From assembly GCF_023898315.1 (NCBI RefSeq), contig NC_064619.1, positions 343,809,150 to 343,873,149 on the forward strand: DNA of 64,000 bases, written 5' to 3'. The DNA comes from Schistocerca nitens (taxonomy: Eukaryota; Arthropoda; Insecta; Orthoptera; Acrididae). Positions 22,716 to 34,103 of the stretch are shown here, piece by piece. How positions within the stretch are numbered: position 1 is the first letter of the stretch; each line of letters begins with the position of its first letter. The notes beneath the pieces are model-generated. The model was not told where the DNA came from. It did no database searches and saw only the letters and a program-made list of their open reading frames with translations. Both the position numbers and the translations under genes were made by a program.

Positions 22716-24041
22716 TACGAGGTGTGGCTAGAAAAAAACCGGACTAGTACTGGTGAAACAATAAAACGAATGCAATAAGGCTGAAAGTCGCGTGGCCTGT
22801 CACGTGACTCTCGCTCCGCCTACTGCTCGAGTTTCATCTGCCTCCTGCACTCAGTCTGCCCGTGGCGTCTGTTTTAAGTAGTTGACGTTTTGTCTGTGCG
22901 TCGGAAAATGTTGAGTGTACAGAAAGAACAGCGTGTTAACATCAAATTTTGTTTCAAACTAGGAAAATCTGCAAGTGAAACGTTTGTAATGTTACAACAA
23001 GTGTACGGCGATGATTGTTTATCGCGAACACAAGTGTTTGAGTGGTTTAAACGATTTAAAGATGGCCGCGAAGACACCAGTGATGACACTCGCACTGGCA
23101 GACCATTGTCAGCAAAAACTGATGCAAACATTGAAAAAATCGGTAAACTTGTTCGACAAGATCGCCGTTTAACAATCAGAGCAGTGTCTGAGTTAACAGG
23201 AGTTGACAAGGAAAGTGTTAGGCAGATTCTTCATGAAAGTTTCAACATGAACAAAGTGTGTTCAAAAATGGTTCCAAAGTGTCTCACAATTGAACAGAAG
23301 GAACGCCGAAGAATGATTTGTTCTGACATCCTGGAAAACATTGAAAGTGATCCCACCTTCTTACAAAATGTTATTACTTGCGATGAATCGTGGTTTCTTA
23401 CTTACGATCCCGAAACTAAACGCCAATCGATGCATTGGAAAACTCCTGGTTCTCCACGACAAAAAAAAGGCACGAATGTCAAAATCGAAATTCAAGGCAA
23501 TGATGATTGTTTTTTTTTGACATCAAAGGGATTGTGCACATTGATTGGGTACCAGAGGGACAAACAGTGAATCAGCATTACTACATTAGCGTCCTGGCTA
23601 CCCTACGTGAGCGAGTACGGAGAAAACGGAACGATTTTTGGAGAAAAAAGTCATGGATCCTTCATCAAGACAATGCCCCAGCTCACAGTGCGTTGTCAGT
23701 GAAGACGTTTTTGGCAAAACACAACATTCCCATCTTAGATCATCCACCCTACTCACCTGATTTGGCCCCCTGTGACTTTTTTCTTTTCCCTAAAGTCAAG
23801 TCAGCTTTGAAAGGAACTAGATTTGAGACTGTTGAAGCAGTAAAAGAAAAAGCGACGGAAGTAATGTATGGACTTACCGAAAATGATCTGCAGCATTGCT
23901 ATGAACAGTGGAAAATTCGTATGGAGCGGTGTAGAGACCGAGGAGGAGAGTACATTGAAGGAGATAACATGAAATTGTAAATAATTGTAAATAAATGTTT
24001 TTTCCAGCATCAGTCCGGTTTTTTTCTAGCCGCACCTCGTA
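22716..24041 (+). mobile_element. Near-complete mariner element (1.3 kb)
   Basis: Ends are inverted repeats: ACGAGGTGTGGCTAGAAAAA at left and ACGAGGTGCGGCTAGAAAAA reversed at right, each next to a TA. The length is that of a full mariner. Almost all the transposase is present in two overlapping frames. It is the best preserved mariner in the window. Confidence 0.93.
22908..23980 (+). pseudogene. Mariner transposase, two frameshifts
   Basis: The start at 22908 gives the mariner N-terminus (HTH region with SRTQVFEWFKRFKDGRED and TGRPLSAKTD), then ITCDESWFLTYDPETKR (first Asp) and HWKTPGSPRQKK. The frame then shifts in an A8 run at 23461-23468 and again in a T9 run at 23510-23518. In the second frame follow HIDWVPEGQTVNQHYY, HQDNAPAHSA (second Asp) and HPPYSPDLAPCDFFLF (third Asp), so the DD34D signature is complete. 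Overall length is about 356 codons, near the mariner standard of 345-350. Both lesions are single-base gains in homopolymers. Confidence 0.9.
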
Positions 24042-24602
24042 TAACTGCTGTAGACTTTCCGACAGTAAATCACTTAAATGAGACTTGCGAACAGCGGACA
24101 TCACTATGTTTCGAAGAGAGTAACTGAACAATGTTGATGTACGCAACGCCGACTTATTGAGTAAACTAACAACGGTTAACGTGGCGGATTACTCACTTAG
24201 GTCGTGAATCGTCCATTCTTGCTGGAGGTGACAGTAAACAGAATACATGCGACCGTGCGGACAACCAATAATTCCAGAAAGACAAGCAGCCTCGTAAGAC
24301 ACACCCGAAACTACCTGTAGACTCGTCGGTGTTATTCGTTGTTTTAGGTACACATCATAGAAGCCGAAGTGACGAGAAAATTCACTGCAATTAATGCTCA
24401 GTCCTCTCCTGCGTGTGAAGAGGTGCTGTCTTTTCTTCGGATAAAAATGCAACGATACCACATTTATTCGGATTTATATAAAATACTTGTTGTTTGTCAG
24501 CATTTCGTAGATAGCAGTAGTGATGGTTGTTTCTCGGATTTTAAAAGGATAGCTTCTCACGTCCTGTTTTGTAAATATTTTATTATGTCATATGGTGTGG
24601 TT
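24042..24602. other. No recognised feature
   Basis: No motif recognised between the mariner and the next SINE. Confidence 0.35.
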
Positions 24603-24801
24603 CAAAATGGTTCAAATGGCTCTGAGCACTATGGGACTCAACTGCTGTGGTCATAAGTCCCCTAGAACTTAGAACTACTTAAACCTAACTAACCTAAGGA
24701 CATCACACACATCCATGCCCGAGGCAGGATTCGAACCTGCGACCGTAGCGGTCGTGCGGTTCCAGACTGTAGCGCCCTTAACCGCGCGGCCACTCCGGCC
24801 G
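24603..24801 (-). mobile_element. SINE-A
   Basis: Full SINE-A on the minus strand with B box GGTTCGAATCC and the CCGGCCGGAGTGGCC start. I could not identify a convincing target duplication, so boundaries are from homology only. Confidence 0.88.
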
Positions 24802-24825
24802 GGGATGATTTCATTTATTTTATGC

Positions 24826-26226
24826 TACACACATAAAAAAAAGTTCTGAATCACCCAGGTTCCCAGAACTCGTGAAGATAGACGTTGACTGTGGATATTG
24901 TATCACAGACACAGACCCTTTGACTGTTCAGAGATGTCACTAAACCCGCCCAAAGATGTAAACAACCATGGATGAGCAGCGCCCATTAGACGGAGGGGTC
25001 CGACAGCCTATCAGTTCCAGTTATTCCACCAGGAAGGAGGTATACGACTCGTGTTGTCTTTAGTTGATCCATGCCTAGACGGTCAATACCGCGGTTAGAT
25101 CGAATCCGCATTGTTACTTTGTACCACGAAGGGCTGTCAACAAGGGAAGTGCCCAGGTGCCTCAGAGTGCACAAAAGCGATGTTGTTCGGACATGGAGGA
25201 GCTACAGAGAGACAGGAATGCCGATGACATGCCTCGATCAGGCCGCCTCAGGGCTACTACTGTAGTGGATGACCGCTACCTACGGATTATGGCTCGGAGA
25301 AACCCTTTCGTGTAGCCACAGGACGTCGTGTTACGACTCAAACTGTGCTCAGTATGCTGCATGATGCGCAACTTCACTCCCGACGTCCATGGCGAGGTCC
25401 ATCTTTGCAACCACGACACCATGCAGCACGATACAGATGGACCCAACAACATGCAGAATGGACCGCTCAGGACTGACATCACACCGATGAGTGTCGCATA
25501 TGCCTTCAACCATACAATCGTCGGAGACGTGTTTGGATGCAACCTGGTCAGGCTGAACGCCTTAGACGCACTGTCCAATGGGTGCAGCAAGGTGGACTTT
25601 CCCTGCTGTTTTGGGGTGGCTTTAAGTGGGGCCGACGTACGCCGCTGGTGGTCATGGAAGGCGCCGTAACGGTTGTACGATAGTGCAATCATATCGGCGG
25701 CATATTGGCGATGCATTCGTCGTCATGGATGATAATTCGCGCCGCCATCCTGCACATCTTGTGAATAACTTCCTTAAGGATAACGACTTCACTCGACTGG
25801 AGTGGCCAGCATGTTCTTCATACATTAACTTTATCGAACATGCCTGGGATAGATTGAAAAGGGTTGTTTATGGAGGACGTGACCCACCAACCACTCTGAG
25901 GGATCTACGCCGAATCGCCGTTGATGAGTGGGACAATCTGGACCAGCAGTGCCTTGATGAACTTGTGGATAGTATGCCACGACGAATAGAGGCATGCACC
26001 AATGCAAGAGGACATGCTACTGGATATTAGAGGTACCGGTGTGTACATCCATCTGGACCACCACCTCTGAGGTCTCGCTGTATTGTGGTACAACATGCAA
26101 TGTGTGGTTTTCATGAGCAGTAAAAAGAGCGGAAATGATGTTTATGTTGATATCTATTCAAATTTTCTGTGCAGGTTCCAGAACTTTGGAAACCGAGGTG
26201 ATGCAAAACTTTTTTTGATGTGTGTA
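24826..26226 (+). mobile_element. Tc1-like element (1.4 kb)
   Basis: Inverted ends: TACACACATAAAAAAAAGTT at 24826 and TACACACATCAAAAAAAGTT reversed at 26226, both including the TA. The inner part of each end continues to match (TCACC, GGTTCC, AGAACT). A second copy of the same family, split by a SINE, lies at 59042-60683. Confidence 0.88.
25071..26030 (+). pseudogene. Tc1-like transposase, frameshifted
   Basis: The start MPRRSIPRLDRIRIVTLYHEG begins a helix-turn-helix domain (STREVPRCLRVHKSDVVRTW). Across several frames I can follow TDECRICL (first Asp), VMDDNSRRHPAH (second Asp) and FIEHAWDRL (third Glu), then DSMPRRIEACTNARGHATGY at the C-terminus. All three DDE residues are present but the gene has at least three frame changes. 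Family length is about 340 residues. Confidence 0.8.
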
Positions 26227-26339
26227 CTTTTGTGGTATTCAGAGTCGTTTACATTTATTATTGTAGGCAGTTTTTACGTTTGCGACAATTCAGGGCTACC
26301 AGTAGCAGCTAAATTCTGGCGTTGAAAATTCTACTCTAT

Positions 26340-26822
26340 GAAACTTCCTGCCAGATTAAAACTGTGTGCCCGACCGAGACTCGAACTCGGCACCTTTGAC
26401 CGAGACTCGAACTCAGGACCTTTGCCTTTCGCGGGCAAGTGCTCTACCATCTGAGCTACCGAAGCACGACTCACGCCCGGTACTCACAGCTTTACTTCTG
26501 CCAGTATCTCGTCTCCTACCTTCCAAACTTTACAGAAGCTCTCCTGCGAACCTTGCAGAACTAACACTCCTGAAAGAAAGGATACTGCGGAGATATGGCT
26601 TAGCCCCAGCCTGGGGGATGTTTCCAGAATGAGATTTTCACTCTGCAGCGGCGTGTGCGCTGATATGAAACTTCCTGGCAGATTAAAACTGTGTGCCCGA
26701 CCGAGACTCGAACTCGGGACCTTTGCCTTTCGCGGGCAAGTACTCTACCATCTGAGCTACCGAAGCACGACTCACTCCCGGTACTCACAGCTTTACTTCT
26801 GCCAGTATCTCGTCTCCTACTT
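26340..26822 (-). repeat. Tandem tRNA-like repeat, about 1.5 units of 327 bp
   Basis: Two direct units start at 26340 and 26667 with GAAACTTCCTG(C/G)CAG. On the minus strand each contains a tRNA-like part: GGTAGCTCAGATGGTAGAGC, a TTGCC/GGCAA anticodon-stem pair and GAGTTCGAGTCTCGG, followed by GGGCACAC. The first unit has a small internal duplication of the TTCGAGTCTCGGTC region. The same unit, inverted on itself, is at 37972-38587. It is a tRNA-derived repeat rather than a tRNA gene. Confidence 0.75.
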
Positions 26823-27212
26823 TCATACCTGGTATTTCACTTACATCAGGAAACGCAGTCTGCTTGCATGTTGTTGGGTTATTTATTCGTCTGTCACTAC
26901 TGATTGTGGCCTAATCGCACACTGCTTTGCAGCAGTATGCAGTTTTGGTGGTTAAACACAAGGTAGTTGTAAACATCTTTCATTACAGATCTCTGATGTT
27001 TTACTCGTATTTCAACAAAACGACACGCGTTTGTTGACGGAGCACATCTTTACTTGTAGTTAAAAAGTCGGAATTAAAATACCCTGAACAATTAAATTAA
27101 ATGATATTCCTTGTCGATTGTTGCCGTAATTACTTCCAAGGTATCATGTACTGTACAGTTATTTTATTTAAATAAGATCCGGATGAACCACAGATTCGGA
27201 TTAATGAAGCTC
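26823..27212. other. No recognised feature
   Basis: AT-rich spacer, nothing recognised. Confidence 0.35.
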
Positions 27213-27306
27213 TAGTGTATATCTACATTTATATCTACGTCATTACTCTGCAATTCATACTTAAGTGACTGGCAGAGGGTTTGTCTAACCACCTTCAAGA
27301 TAAATC

Positions 27307-27500
27307 GCCGGCTGGAGTGGCCGAGCGGTTCTAGGCGCTTCAGTCTGGAACCGCGCGACCGCTACGGTCGCAGGTTCGAATCCTGCCTCGGGCATGGATG
27401 TGTGTGATGTCCTTAGGTTAGTTAGGTTTAAGTGGTTCTAAGTTCTAGGGGACTGATGACCTCAGATGTTTAGTCCCATAGTTCTCAGAGCTATTTGAAC
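27307..27500 (+). mobile_element. SINE-A inside the LINE 3' region
   Basis: Full SINE-A, A box TGGCCGAGCGG, B box GGTTCGAATCC. Perfect 11-base duplication CAAGATAAATC at 27296-27306 and 27501-27511. Confidence 0.95.
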
Positions 27501-27978
27501 CAAGATAAATCTCTACCGTTCCTGTCTCCAAAAGCACGCTGGAAAAACGAGTATTTAAATCTGTCTGTGCGTTTTCTTGTTTCTCTTGTTTTACTATGAT
27601 GATCATTTCTCTCTATGTAGGTGGGCGCCAAAAGAATATTTTGGCGATCGGAGGAAAAAAATGTTGATTGAAGTTTCGTGAGAAGATCCTTTCGCAACGA
27701 AAAACACCTTTCTTTTAATGACTGTCACTTCAATTCACGTATAATGTCCGTGGCACCCTCTCTCCTGTTTAGCGGTAGTCACATCGGAAGTAGATCCCAG
27801 TCCTCATAGCAATACTCCAGAAGAGGTAGGACAAGCGTGGTGTAACCAGTAACTGTAGTAGACCTGTTGCACTGTTTAAGTGTGTCGCCAATAAATTGCA
27901 GTCTTTTGTTTGGTTTTCCCACAACGTTATCTACGTGATCGTTCCAATTTAAGTTATTTGCAGTTGTAATCCCTAAGT

Positions 27979-28167
27979 GGTGGTGGTGGTGGTTAGTGTT
28001 TAACGTCCCGTCGACAACGAGGTCATTAGAGACGGAGCGCAAGCTCGGGTTAGGGAAGGATTGGGAAGGAAATCGGCCGTGCCATTTCAAAGGAACCATC
28101 CCGGCATTTGCCTGAAACTATTTAGGGAAATCACGGAAAACCTAAATCAGGATGGCCGGAGACGGGA
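27979..28167 (-). mobile_element. SINE-D inside the LINE
   Basis: On the minus strand: CCTGATTTAGGTTTTCCGTG, then GGATGGTTCCTTTGAAATGG, then GACGGGACGTTAAACAC followed by a (CAC)n-type end. Perfect 11-base duplication AATCCCTAAGT at 27968-27978 and 28168-28178. The tRNA-like head is missing, so it is 5'-truncated. Confidence 0.88.
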
Positions 28168-29022
28168 AATCCCTAAGTATTTAATTGAATTTACAGCCTT
28201 TAGATTTGTGTTAGTGTCGTGTAACTGAAATTTAGCGAATTTCTTTCAGTACTCATGTGGATGACTTCACACTTTTTACTATTTAGAGCCAACTGCCGCT
28301 TTTTGCACCATACAGGTATACTGTCTGCATCATTTTGCAATAGGCTTTTAGCGTGTAGTGTCTTTATAAGACGGTAAATGACATCATCTTCAGACAATCT
28401 AAGAGAACTGTTCACATAGTCTCCTCTGTCGTTTATGTAGATCAGGAGCAGCAGAGGACCTATAACACTTCATTAGGGGAACGCGGGATATTAATTCTGT
28501 TTTACCTCGATGACTTTTCGTCATTTACTACGAACTGTGACCTTTCTAACAGGAACTCACGAATCCAGTTGCACAGCTGAGCCGATACTCCATAGGCACG
28601 TAATTTTATTAGAAGTCGCTTGAGAAGAACTGTGCAAAAACCTAGAAATCTAAAATTTGGAATCAGTTTGCCATATCGTGTCGATAACACTCATTACTTC
28701 GTGAGAATTAAAATGTAGCTGGGTTTCACAAGAACGATGTTATCTAAACCCGTGCTGACTATTTGTCAATAAATCGATTTCTTCGAGGAAATTCATAATG
28801 CTCGTACACAGTGTATGTGCCAAAATCCTACTGCAGATCGACGTTACCTTTTCTTGAATATTGCTGTGACTTGTTCGACTTTCTGGTCTTTAGGTGCAGA
28901 TCTTCCGAGGAGCTAGCGGTTGTATATGACTGCTAAGTAGAAAGCTATTGTATCAGTATACTCTGAAAGAGACCCGGCTGGTATACTGTCTGGATCGGAG
29001 AGTTTAGCACCAAACCTGGTTA

Positions 29023-30215
29023 TACGCTGATGTGACAAAAGTGATAGGATAGCGGTATGCACATATACAGGTGACGACAGTACTGCGTACAAGAGGTATA
29101 AAAGGGCAATGCATTGACGGAGGTGTCACCTGTAGTCACGTGATTCATTCGAAAAGGTTTCAGACATGATTATGGCGCTCGACGGGAATTATTGACCTTG
29201 AACGCGGAATGGTGCTTGGAAATAGACGCTTGGGTCATTCGATGTCTGAAATCGTTAGGGAATTCAATATTCCGAGATCCGCAGTGTCAAGAATGTGCCG
29301 AGAAAACAAATTTCAGGCATTACCTCTTACCATGGAGGACATCGTGGCTGACCGCCTTCACCGAGAGCAGTGGCGTTTATTCAGACTTGGCAGTGATAAC
29401 AGAGAAGCAATCGTGCGTGAAATAACCGCAGCAATCAGCGTGGGCCGTACGACGAACGTATGCGTTAAGACAGTCCGGCGAAACTGGCGTTAATGGGCTA
29501 TGGCAGCAGGCCACCGACGCGAGTGCCTTTGTTTAGCAGCACGAAATTCCTGCACCTCCTCTCCTGGCCTCGTGACCACATCGGCTGGACCCTAGACGAC
29601 TGGGAAATCATGACCTGGTCAGGCGAGTTCCGATTTCAGTTGGTAAGAGCTGTAGATTCGAGTGTGACGCAAACCCCACGAAGCCATGGACCCAAGGTGA
29701 CAACAAAGACACTCTGCTAAGTTGGTGTTGGCTCCATAACGGTGTGGGCTGTGTTTACATTTAATGGCCTGGGTCCTCTAGACAAACTGATCATGACCGT
29801 TAATTGTTGTGTTCTGCTACATGCAGACCATTTGCAGCCATTCATGGACTTCATGTTCCCAGACAGTGATGGAATTTTTGTGCATGACAATGCGCCATGC
29901 CACTGGGCCACAATTATTCCCGATTGGTTTGAAAAACATTCTGGTCATTTCGAGCGAATGATTTAGCCACCGAGATCGCCCGACATGATTCCCATTGAAC
30001 ATTTATGGGACCAAATCGAGACGTCAGTTCGTGTACACAATCCTGCACTTTCGTAATTATGGATGGTTGTAAATGCGACATGGCTCAATATTTCTGCAGA
30101 GGAGTTCCAGCGACTTGTTGAATCCATGGTACGTCGAATTGTTGCATTGCGCTGGGCAAAAGGAAGTCCGACACTATATTATGAGGTATCCCACGACTGT
30201 TGTCATGTCTGTGTA
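29023..30215 (+). mobile_element. Tc1-like element
   Basis: Ends: TACGCTGATGTGACAAAAGT at 29023 and TACACAGACATGACAACAGT reversed at 30215, both with TA. The transposase remnant lies between. At 1.2 kb it is shorter than a full copy. Confidence 0.8.
29192..30170 (+). pseudogene. Tc1-like transposase, frameshifted
   Basis: N-terminal HTH part RLGHSMSEIVREFNIPRSAVSRMCRE, then DNREAIVREITAAISVGRTTNVCVKTVRR (second HTH). The first catalytic motif reads WSGEFRFQL (Asp changed to Gly), the second GIFVHDNAPCHWA (Asp kept), the third RSPDMIPIEHLWD (Glu kept). C-terminus LVESMVRRIVALRWAKGSPTLY. Frame changes near 29495, 29720, 29965 and 30060. Confidence 0.8.
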
Positions 30216-30221
30216 CTTATA

Positions 30222-32021
30222 GAGGGTGGTACATTGATAGTGACCGGGCCAAATATCTCACGAAATAAGCATCAAACGAAAAAACTACAAAGAACGAAAC
30301 TCGTCTACCTTGAAGGGGGAAACCAGATGGCGCTATGGTTGCCCGCTGGATGGTGCTGTCATAGGTCTAACGGATATCAACTGCGTTTTTTAAAATAAGA
30401 ATCCCCATTTTTTATTGCATATTCGTGTAGGACGTAAACAAATATGAATGTTTTTGATGGACCACTTTTTCGCTTTGTGATAGATGGCGCTGTAGTAGTC
30501 ACAAACGTATAAGTACATGGTATAACGTAGCATTCCGCCCGTGCGGACGGTATTTGCTTAGTGATACATTACCCGTGTTAAAATGGAGCGTTTAGCAATT
30601 GCGGAAAAGGTCGATATCGTGTTGATGTATAGCTTTAGTGATCAAAATGCCCAACAGGCGTGTGCTATGTAAGCTGCTCGGTATCCCGGACGACATCATC
30701 CAAGTGTCCGGACCCTTCGCCGGATAGTTACGTTATGGCTAATCCGCACATCAGTAGCAGACAAATTGAGCGAGAATCGGGAATCTCAAAAACGTCGGTG
30801 TTGAGAATGCTACATCAACATCGATTGCGCCTGTACCATATTTCTGTGCACCAGGAATTGCATGGCGACGACTTAGAACGTCGCGTACAATTCTGCCACT
30901 GGGCACAAGAGAAGTTACGGGACGATGACAGATTTTTTGCACGCGTTCTATTTAGCGACTAAGCGTCATTCACCGACAGCGGTAACGTAAACCGGCATAA
31001 TATGCACTACCGGGCAACGGAAAATCCACCATGCCTGCGACAGGTGGAATATCAGCGACTTTGGCGGGTTAATGTATGGTGCGGCATTATCTGAGGAAAG
31101 ATAATTGGCCCCCATTTTATAGATGACAATGTAAATGGTGCAATGTATGCTGATTTCCAACGTAATGTTCTACCGATGTTACTACAAGATGTTTCACTGC
31201 GTGACAGAATGGCGATGGACTTCCAACATGATGGATGTCCGGCACATAGCTAGCGTGCGGTTGAAGCGGTATTGAATAGTATATTACATGACTGGTCGAT
31301 TGGTCGTCGAAGCGCCATACCATGGCCCGCACGTTCACCGGATCTGACGTGCCCGGATTTCTTTCTGTGGGAAAGCTGAAGGATATTTGCTATCGTGATC
31401 CACCGACAACGCCTGACAAAATGCGTCAGCACATTGTCAATGCATGTGCGAACATTACGGAAGGCGAACTACTCGCTATTGAGAGGAATGTCGTTACACG
31501 TATTGCCAAATGCACTGAGGCTGACGGACATCATTTTGAGCATTTATTGCATTAATGTGGTATTTACAGGTAATCACGCTGTAACAGCATGGGTTCTCAG
31601 AGATGATAAGTTTACAAAGGTACATGTATCACATTGGAACAACCGAAATAAAATGTTCAAACGTACCTACGTTCTGTATTTTAATTTAAAAAACCTACCT
31701 GTTACCAACTGTTTGTCTAAAATTGTGAACCATATGTTTGTGACTATTACAGCGCTATCTATCACAAAGCGAAAAAAGTGTTCCAACTGAAACATTCATA
31801 TTTCTTTACGAACTACACGAATATGTAATAAAAATGGGGGTTCCTATTTTTAAAAATGCGGTTGATATCCGTTTGACCTATGGCAGCGCCGTGTAGAGGG
31901 CCAACAATAGCGTCATCTGGTTTCCCACTTCAAGCTAGACAAGTTACGTTCGTTGTAGTTTTTTCGTTTGACGCTTATTTCGTGAGATATTTGGCCCGGT
32001 CACTATCAATGGACCACCCCG
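30222..32021 (+). mobile_element. 1.8-kb element with about 290-bp terminal inverted repeats
   Basis: The left arm (30222 to about 30510) and the reverse complement of the right arm (about 31730-32021) align almost throughout. They share CATTGATAGTGACCGGGCC, AAATATCTCACGAAATAAGC, AAAAACTACAA, GATATCAAC and GATAGATGGCGCTGTAGTAG (GATAGATAGCGCTGTAATAG in the right arm). TA dinucleotides flank it (30220-30221, 32022-32023). The internal part codes a degraded IS630/Tc1/mariner-type transposase. Confidence 0.88.
30583..31555 (+). pseudogene. IS630/Tc1/mariner-type transposase (DUF4817-like N-terminus)
   Basis: Start MERLAIAEKVDIVLMYSFSD with a stop at 30670-30672, then AARYPGRHHPSVRTLRRIVT. The block ACAMYAARYPGRHHPS is typical of the insect DUF4817 helix-turn-helix. 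A deletion with frameshift precedes VMANPHISSRQIERESGISKTSV. Then RVLFSD is followed by a stop at 30960-30962 in place of the Glu of FSDE. Later FQHDGCPAHS (second Asp) and WPARSPDLTCPDFFLW (third Asp) mark a DD34D core. Multiple stops; dead. Confidence 0.8.
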
Positions 32022-32119
32022 TATTTCTCATCGCCCATAGTACCGATCACTGACCTTCCCAGTGCACCAACACACATCCTATAGACTGGGAATCTTCAGT
32101 ATGAAGAGGCTTCAGAATG
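32022..32119. other. Short spacer with a G-run
   Basis: Includes the start of a G-rich run that continues to about 32155. No gene. Confidence 0.4.
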
Positions 32120-32480
32120 CGAGAGTGGGGGGAGGGGGGGAGGTGGGGGGGGGAATGTTCATTCGGTGATGACGTCACACATCTCGGACAAATCTGGCGA
32201 CCGCAGGCGGAGTTGGCCAGTGAAGGGGTCAGCGCGCACCGGCGGCCAGTGGTCTCCTTTCGCGCAGGCGTCCCTGGCCCGTATCCCAGCCGGTGTGTTA
32301 CGCGCTCGTGCGAAGCTCCCAGCCAAGGCCCGCGCCGTCACGGAAGCCCACTTAAGATCGTGGCACGGGGCGGATTCCAGAGTGGCCGGTGCCGGCACCC
32401 GGCTCCACCAGAGGCGCTTTCGGGTCAGCCCGGTCACGCAATACCCAGCACATACCGGCCGTGAAATGAGATTGCTCCAC
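32120..32480. other. GC-rich, CpG-rich island with a CRE-like site
   Basis: Abrupt GC-rich block in AT-rich DNA. A perfect TGACGTCA palindrome (CREB/ATF-type site) lies at 32170-32177. Overlapping open frames on both strands (32117-32464, 32166-32486, 32159-32437) share no domain and are explained by few stop codons in GC-rich DNA. It could be a promoter or enhancer of a neighbouring gene outside the window; no repeat similarity within the window. Confidence 0.4.
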
Positions 32481-33243
32481 AGCTAACTGAAACATGCATA
32501 CGTAATGATACTTATCTCCCAACAGCTATATACTGGCCCCACTCGTTAACGCGGCGACATTATCTTTTCCCGGCGGAGGCGCAGAGCGAAAATTAATTCG
32601 AGATACTTAATTCGCTAATACCCGTGCCTGATTGCCTATCACGAGTAAAGCTTCATCTAGCAGAATGGAAGTTTATGTAGATGCCCGTCAACGTGTTAAT
32701 TGAAGGCGATCACAATAACGAGGAAAGTGTTTTAGCTTAGCCTCGTACGCTAATTATTTGGAACATTATGCAGTGTAATCACTTATCTGGAGTCCGCGAT
32801 TGAGCACACTGTGGAGCTTAGAACAACGTACTACATTGTTATTCGTCAGAAATGTTGGTCTGAGTACAGTGGTAAATACTGTGGCGGTTTCAGGAAAAAA
32901 TCGACGACGTTTCCAGAGCTGTAAAGTACAGTTTTACCAGGAGATAAATTATTCATTAATTCTGTTGTTGTTTTGTGATACAGATGCGTCTTAATGACGA
33001 AGAGAGAGCTGAAGGAGTTGGAAAGATGGATTGACAGGCGTTTTTCATTACGGATTTATTTTACTGAAATGTAAAATATATAATATGCGTCATTAGTAGA
33101 GTATCTGCAGTGTTCATCTTGAATAGCCATAAGAACCTCTTCTCAATAATAATTCGTATGTAGTTCTGCATTTTTCCCTTGTGCGCTGAAAGTACAAGGT
33201 GTCCATAATTAAATTTCCAGTTTCAAAACGCCACAGAAAGAGG
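32481..33243. other. No recognised feature
   Basis: No repeat or gene recognised. The TAATTCGAGATACTTAATTCG segment at 32593 has a homeodomain-like AT-rich character but I cannot assign it. Confidence 0.35.
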
Positions 33244-33254
33244 ACCACTGCTGA

Positions 33255-33455
33255 AAAAATGGTTCAAATGGCTCTGAGCACTATGGGACTTAACTGCTGA
33301 GGTCATCAGTCCCCTAGAGCTTAGAACTACTTAAACCTAACTAACCTAAGGACATCACACACATCCATGCCCGAGGCAGGATTCGAACCTGCGACCGTAG
33401 CGGTCGCGCGGTCCCAGACTGTAGCGCCTAGAACCGCTCGGCCATTCCGGCCGGC
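33255..33455 (-). mobile_element. SINE-A
   Basis: Full SINE-A on the minus strand. Duplication with one mismatch: ACCACTGCTGA at 33244-33254 and ACCACTGTTGA at 33456-33466. Confidence 0.93.
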
Positions 33456-33489
33456 ACCACTGTTGAGAATGAGGTCAGATTTAATCAGC

Positions 33490-33832
33490 ATATTATACTA
33501 ACACAGTGGGAAACGTCATGAAAAAAATGACACTTTGACCAATAGATGGCGCTGTAAGAGTCAGAATATGGGCACTAACAGAAGCCGGCACACGGCTGTG
33601 GCTGTTTGTCAGTCTGTGCCCAAGACGCTCAGCGTAACTGTCTCCTCGAAGCATAGCATGCATGCTACTGCTAAACTGTTTTACAAGAATGGTGCAGCGC
33701 CGGTAGACTTGCACAGATTCCGGAAGCTCAACGCTATGAAGAAAAGGGCATTGGTCCCATGTCGGCTAAGTATCTGGAGAAAATGACTGCAAAATTCGGA
33801 AAGACCCTTTCTTTTGAAGTGCAGTGTGGTAG
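33490..33832 (+). mobile_element. Mariner-like (DUF4817-type) element, 5' part
   Basis: Translation gives HSMHATAKLFYKNGAAPVDLHRFRKLNAMKK and, after a frameshift, MSAKYLEKMTAKFGKTLSFEVQCG. This is the N-terminal HTH region of an insect mariner-like transposase (LFYKNGGSAPVALHRFR in related elements). It stops at 33832 where a LINE begins. The continuation of the same protein, from the next residues on, appears at 38604 beyond the LINE tail. Confidence 0.7.
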
Positions 33833-34103
33833 CATGAGTGACATAAAAGTAGATATCTTAGGTGTTGCGAAACAACTCAAATCACTTAAGAAAGGCAAGT
33901 CTTCCGGTCCAGATGGTATACCAATCAGGTTCCTTTCAGAGTATGCAGACACGTAGTGCCTTTCTTAGCAATCATATACAACCGCTCACTTGACGAGAGG
34001 TCTGTTCCTAAAGACTGGAAACTAGCACAGGTCACACCAACATTCAAGAAACGAAATAGGAGTAACCCATTAAATTACAGACCCATTTCACTGACCTGAA
34101 ATA

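Larger units (their letters stand above)
27213..29010 (-). mobile_element. CR1/L2/Jockey-like LINE, RT region, degraded and twice interrupted
   Basis: Read on the minus strand from 29010: SDPDSIPAGSLSEYTDT (normally SSGPDGIP), LLIKLRAYGVSAQLCNWIREFLLERSQ, a palm box now SLRLSEDDVIYRLI (normally FADD), VWCKKRQLALNSKKCEVIHMST, NLNWNDHVDNVVGK and LVLPLLEYCYEDWD, then the 3' region with tail ATGTAGATATACACTAG near 27215. A SINE-A sits at 27307-27500 and a SINE-D at 27979-28167. Endonuclease absent; non-functional. Confidence 0.85.

Noticed and set aside
32117-32486. Overlapping open frames on both strands
   Set aside because: Three mutually overlapping frames in a CpG-rich block. None has a recognisable motif.
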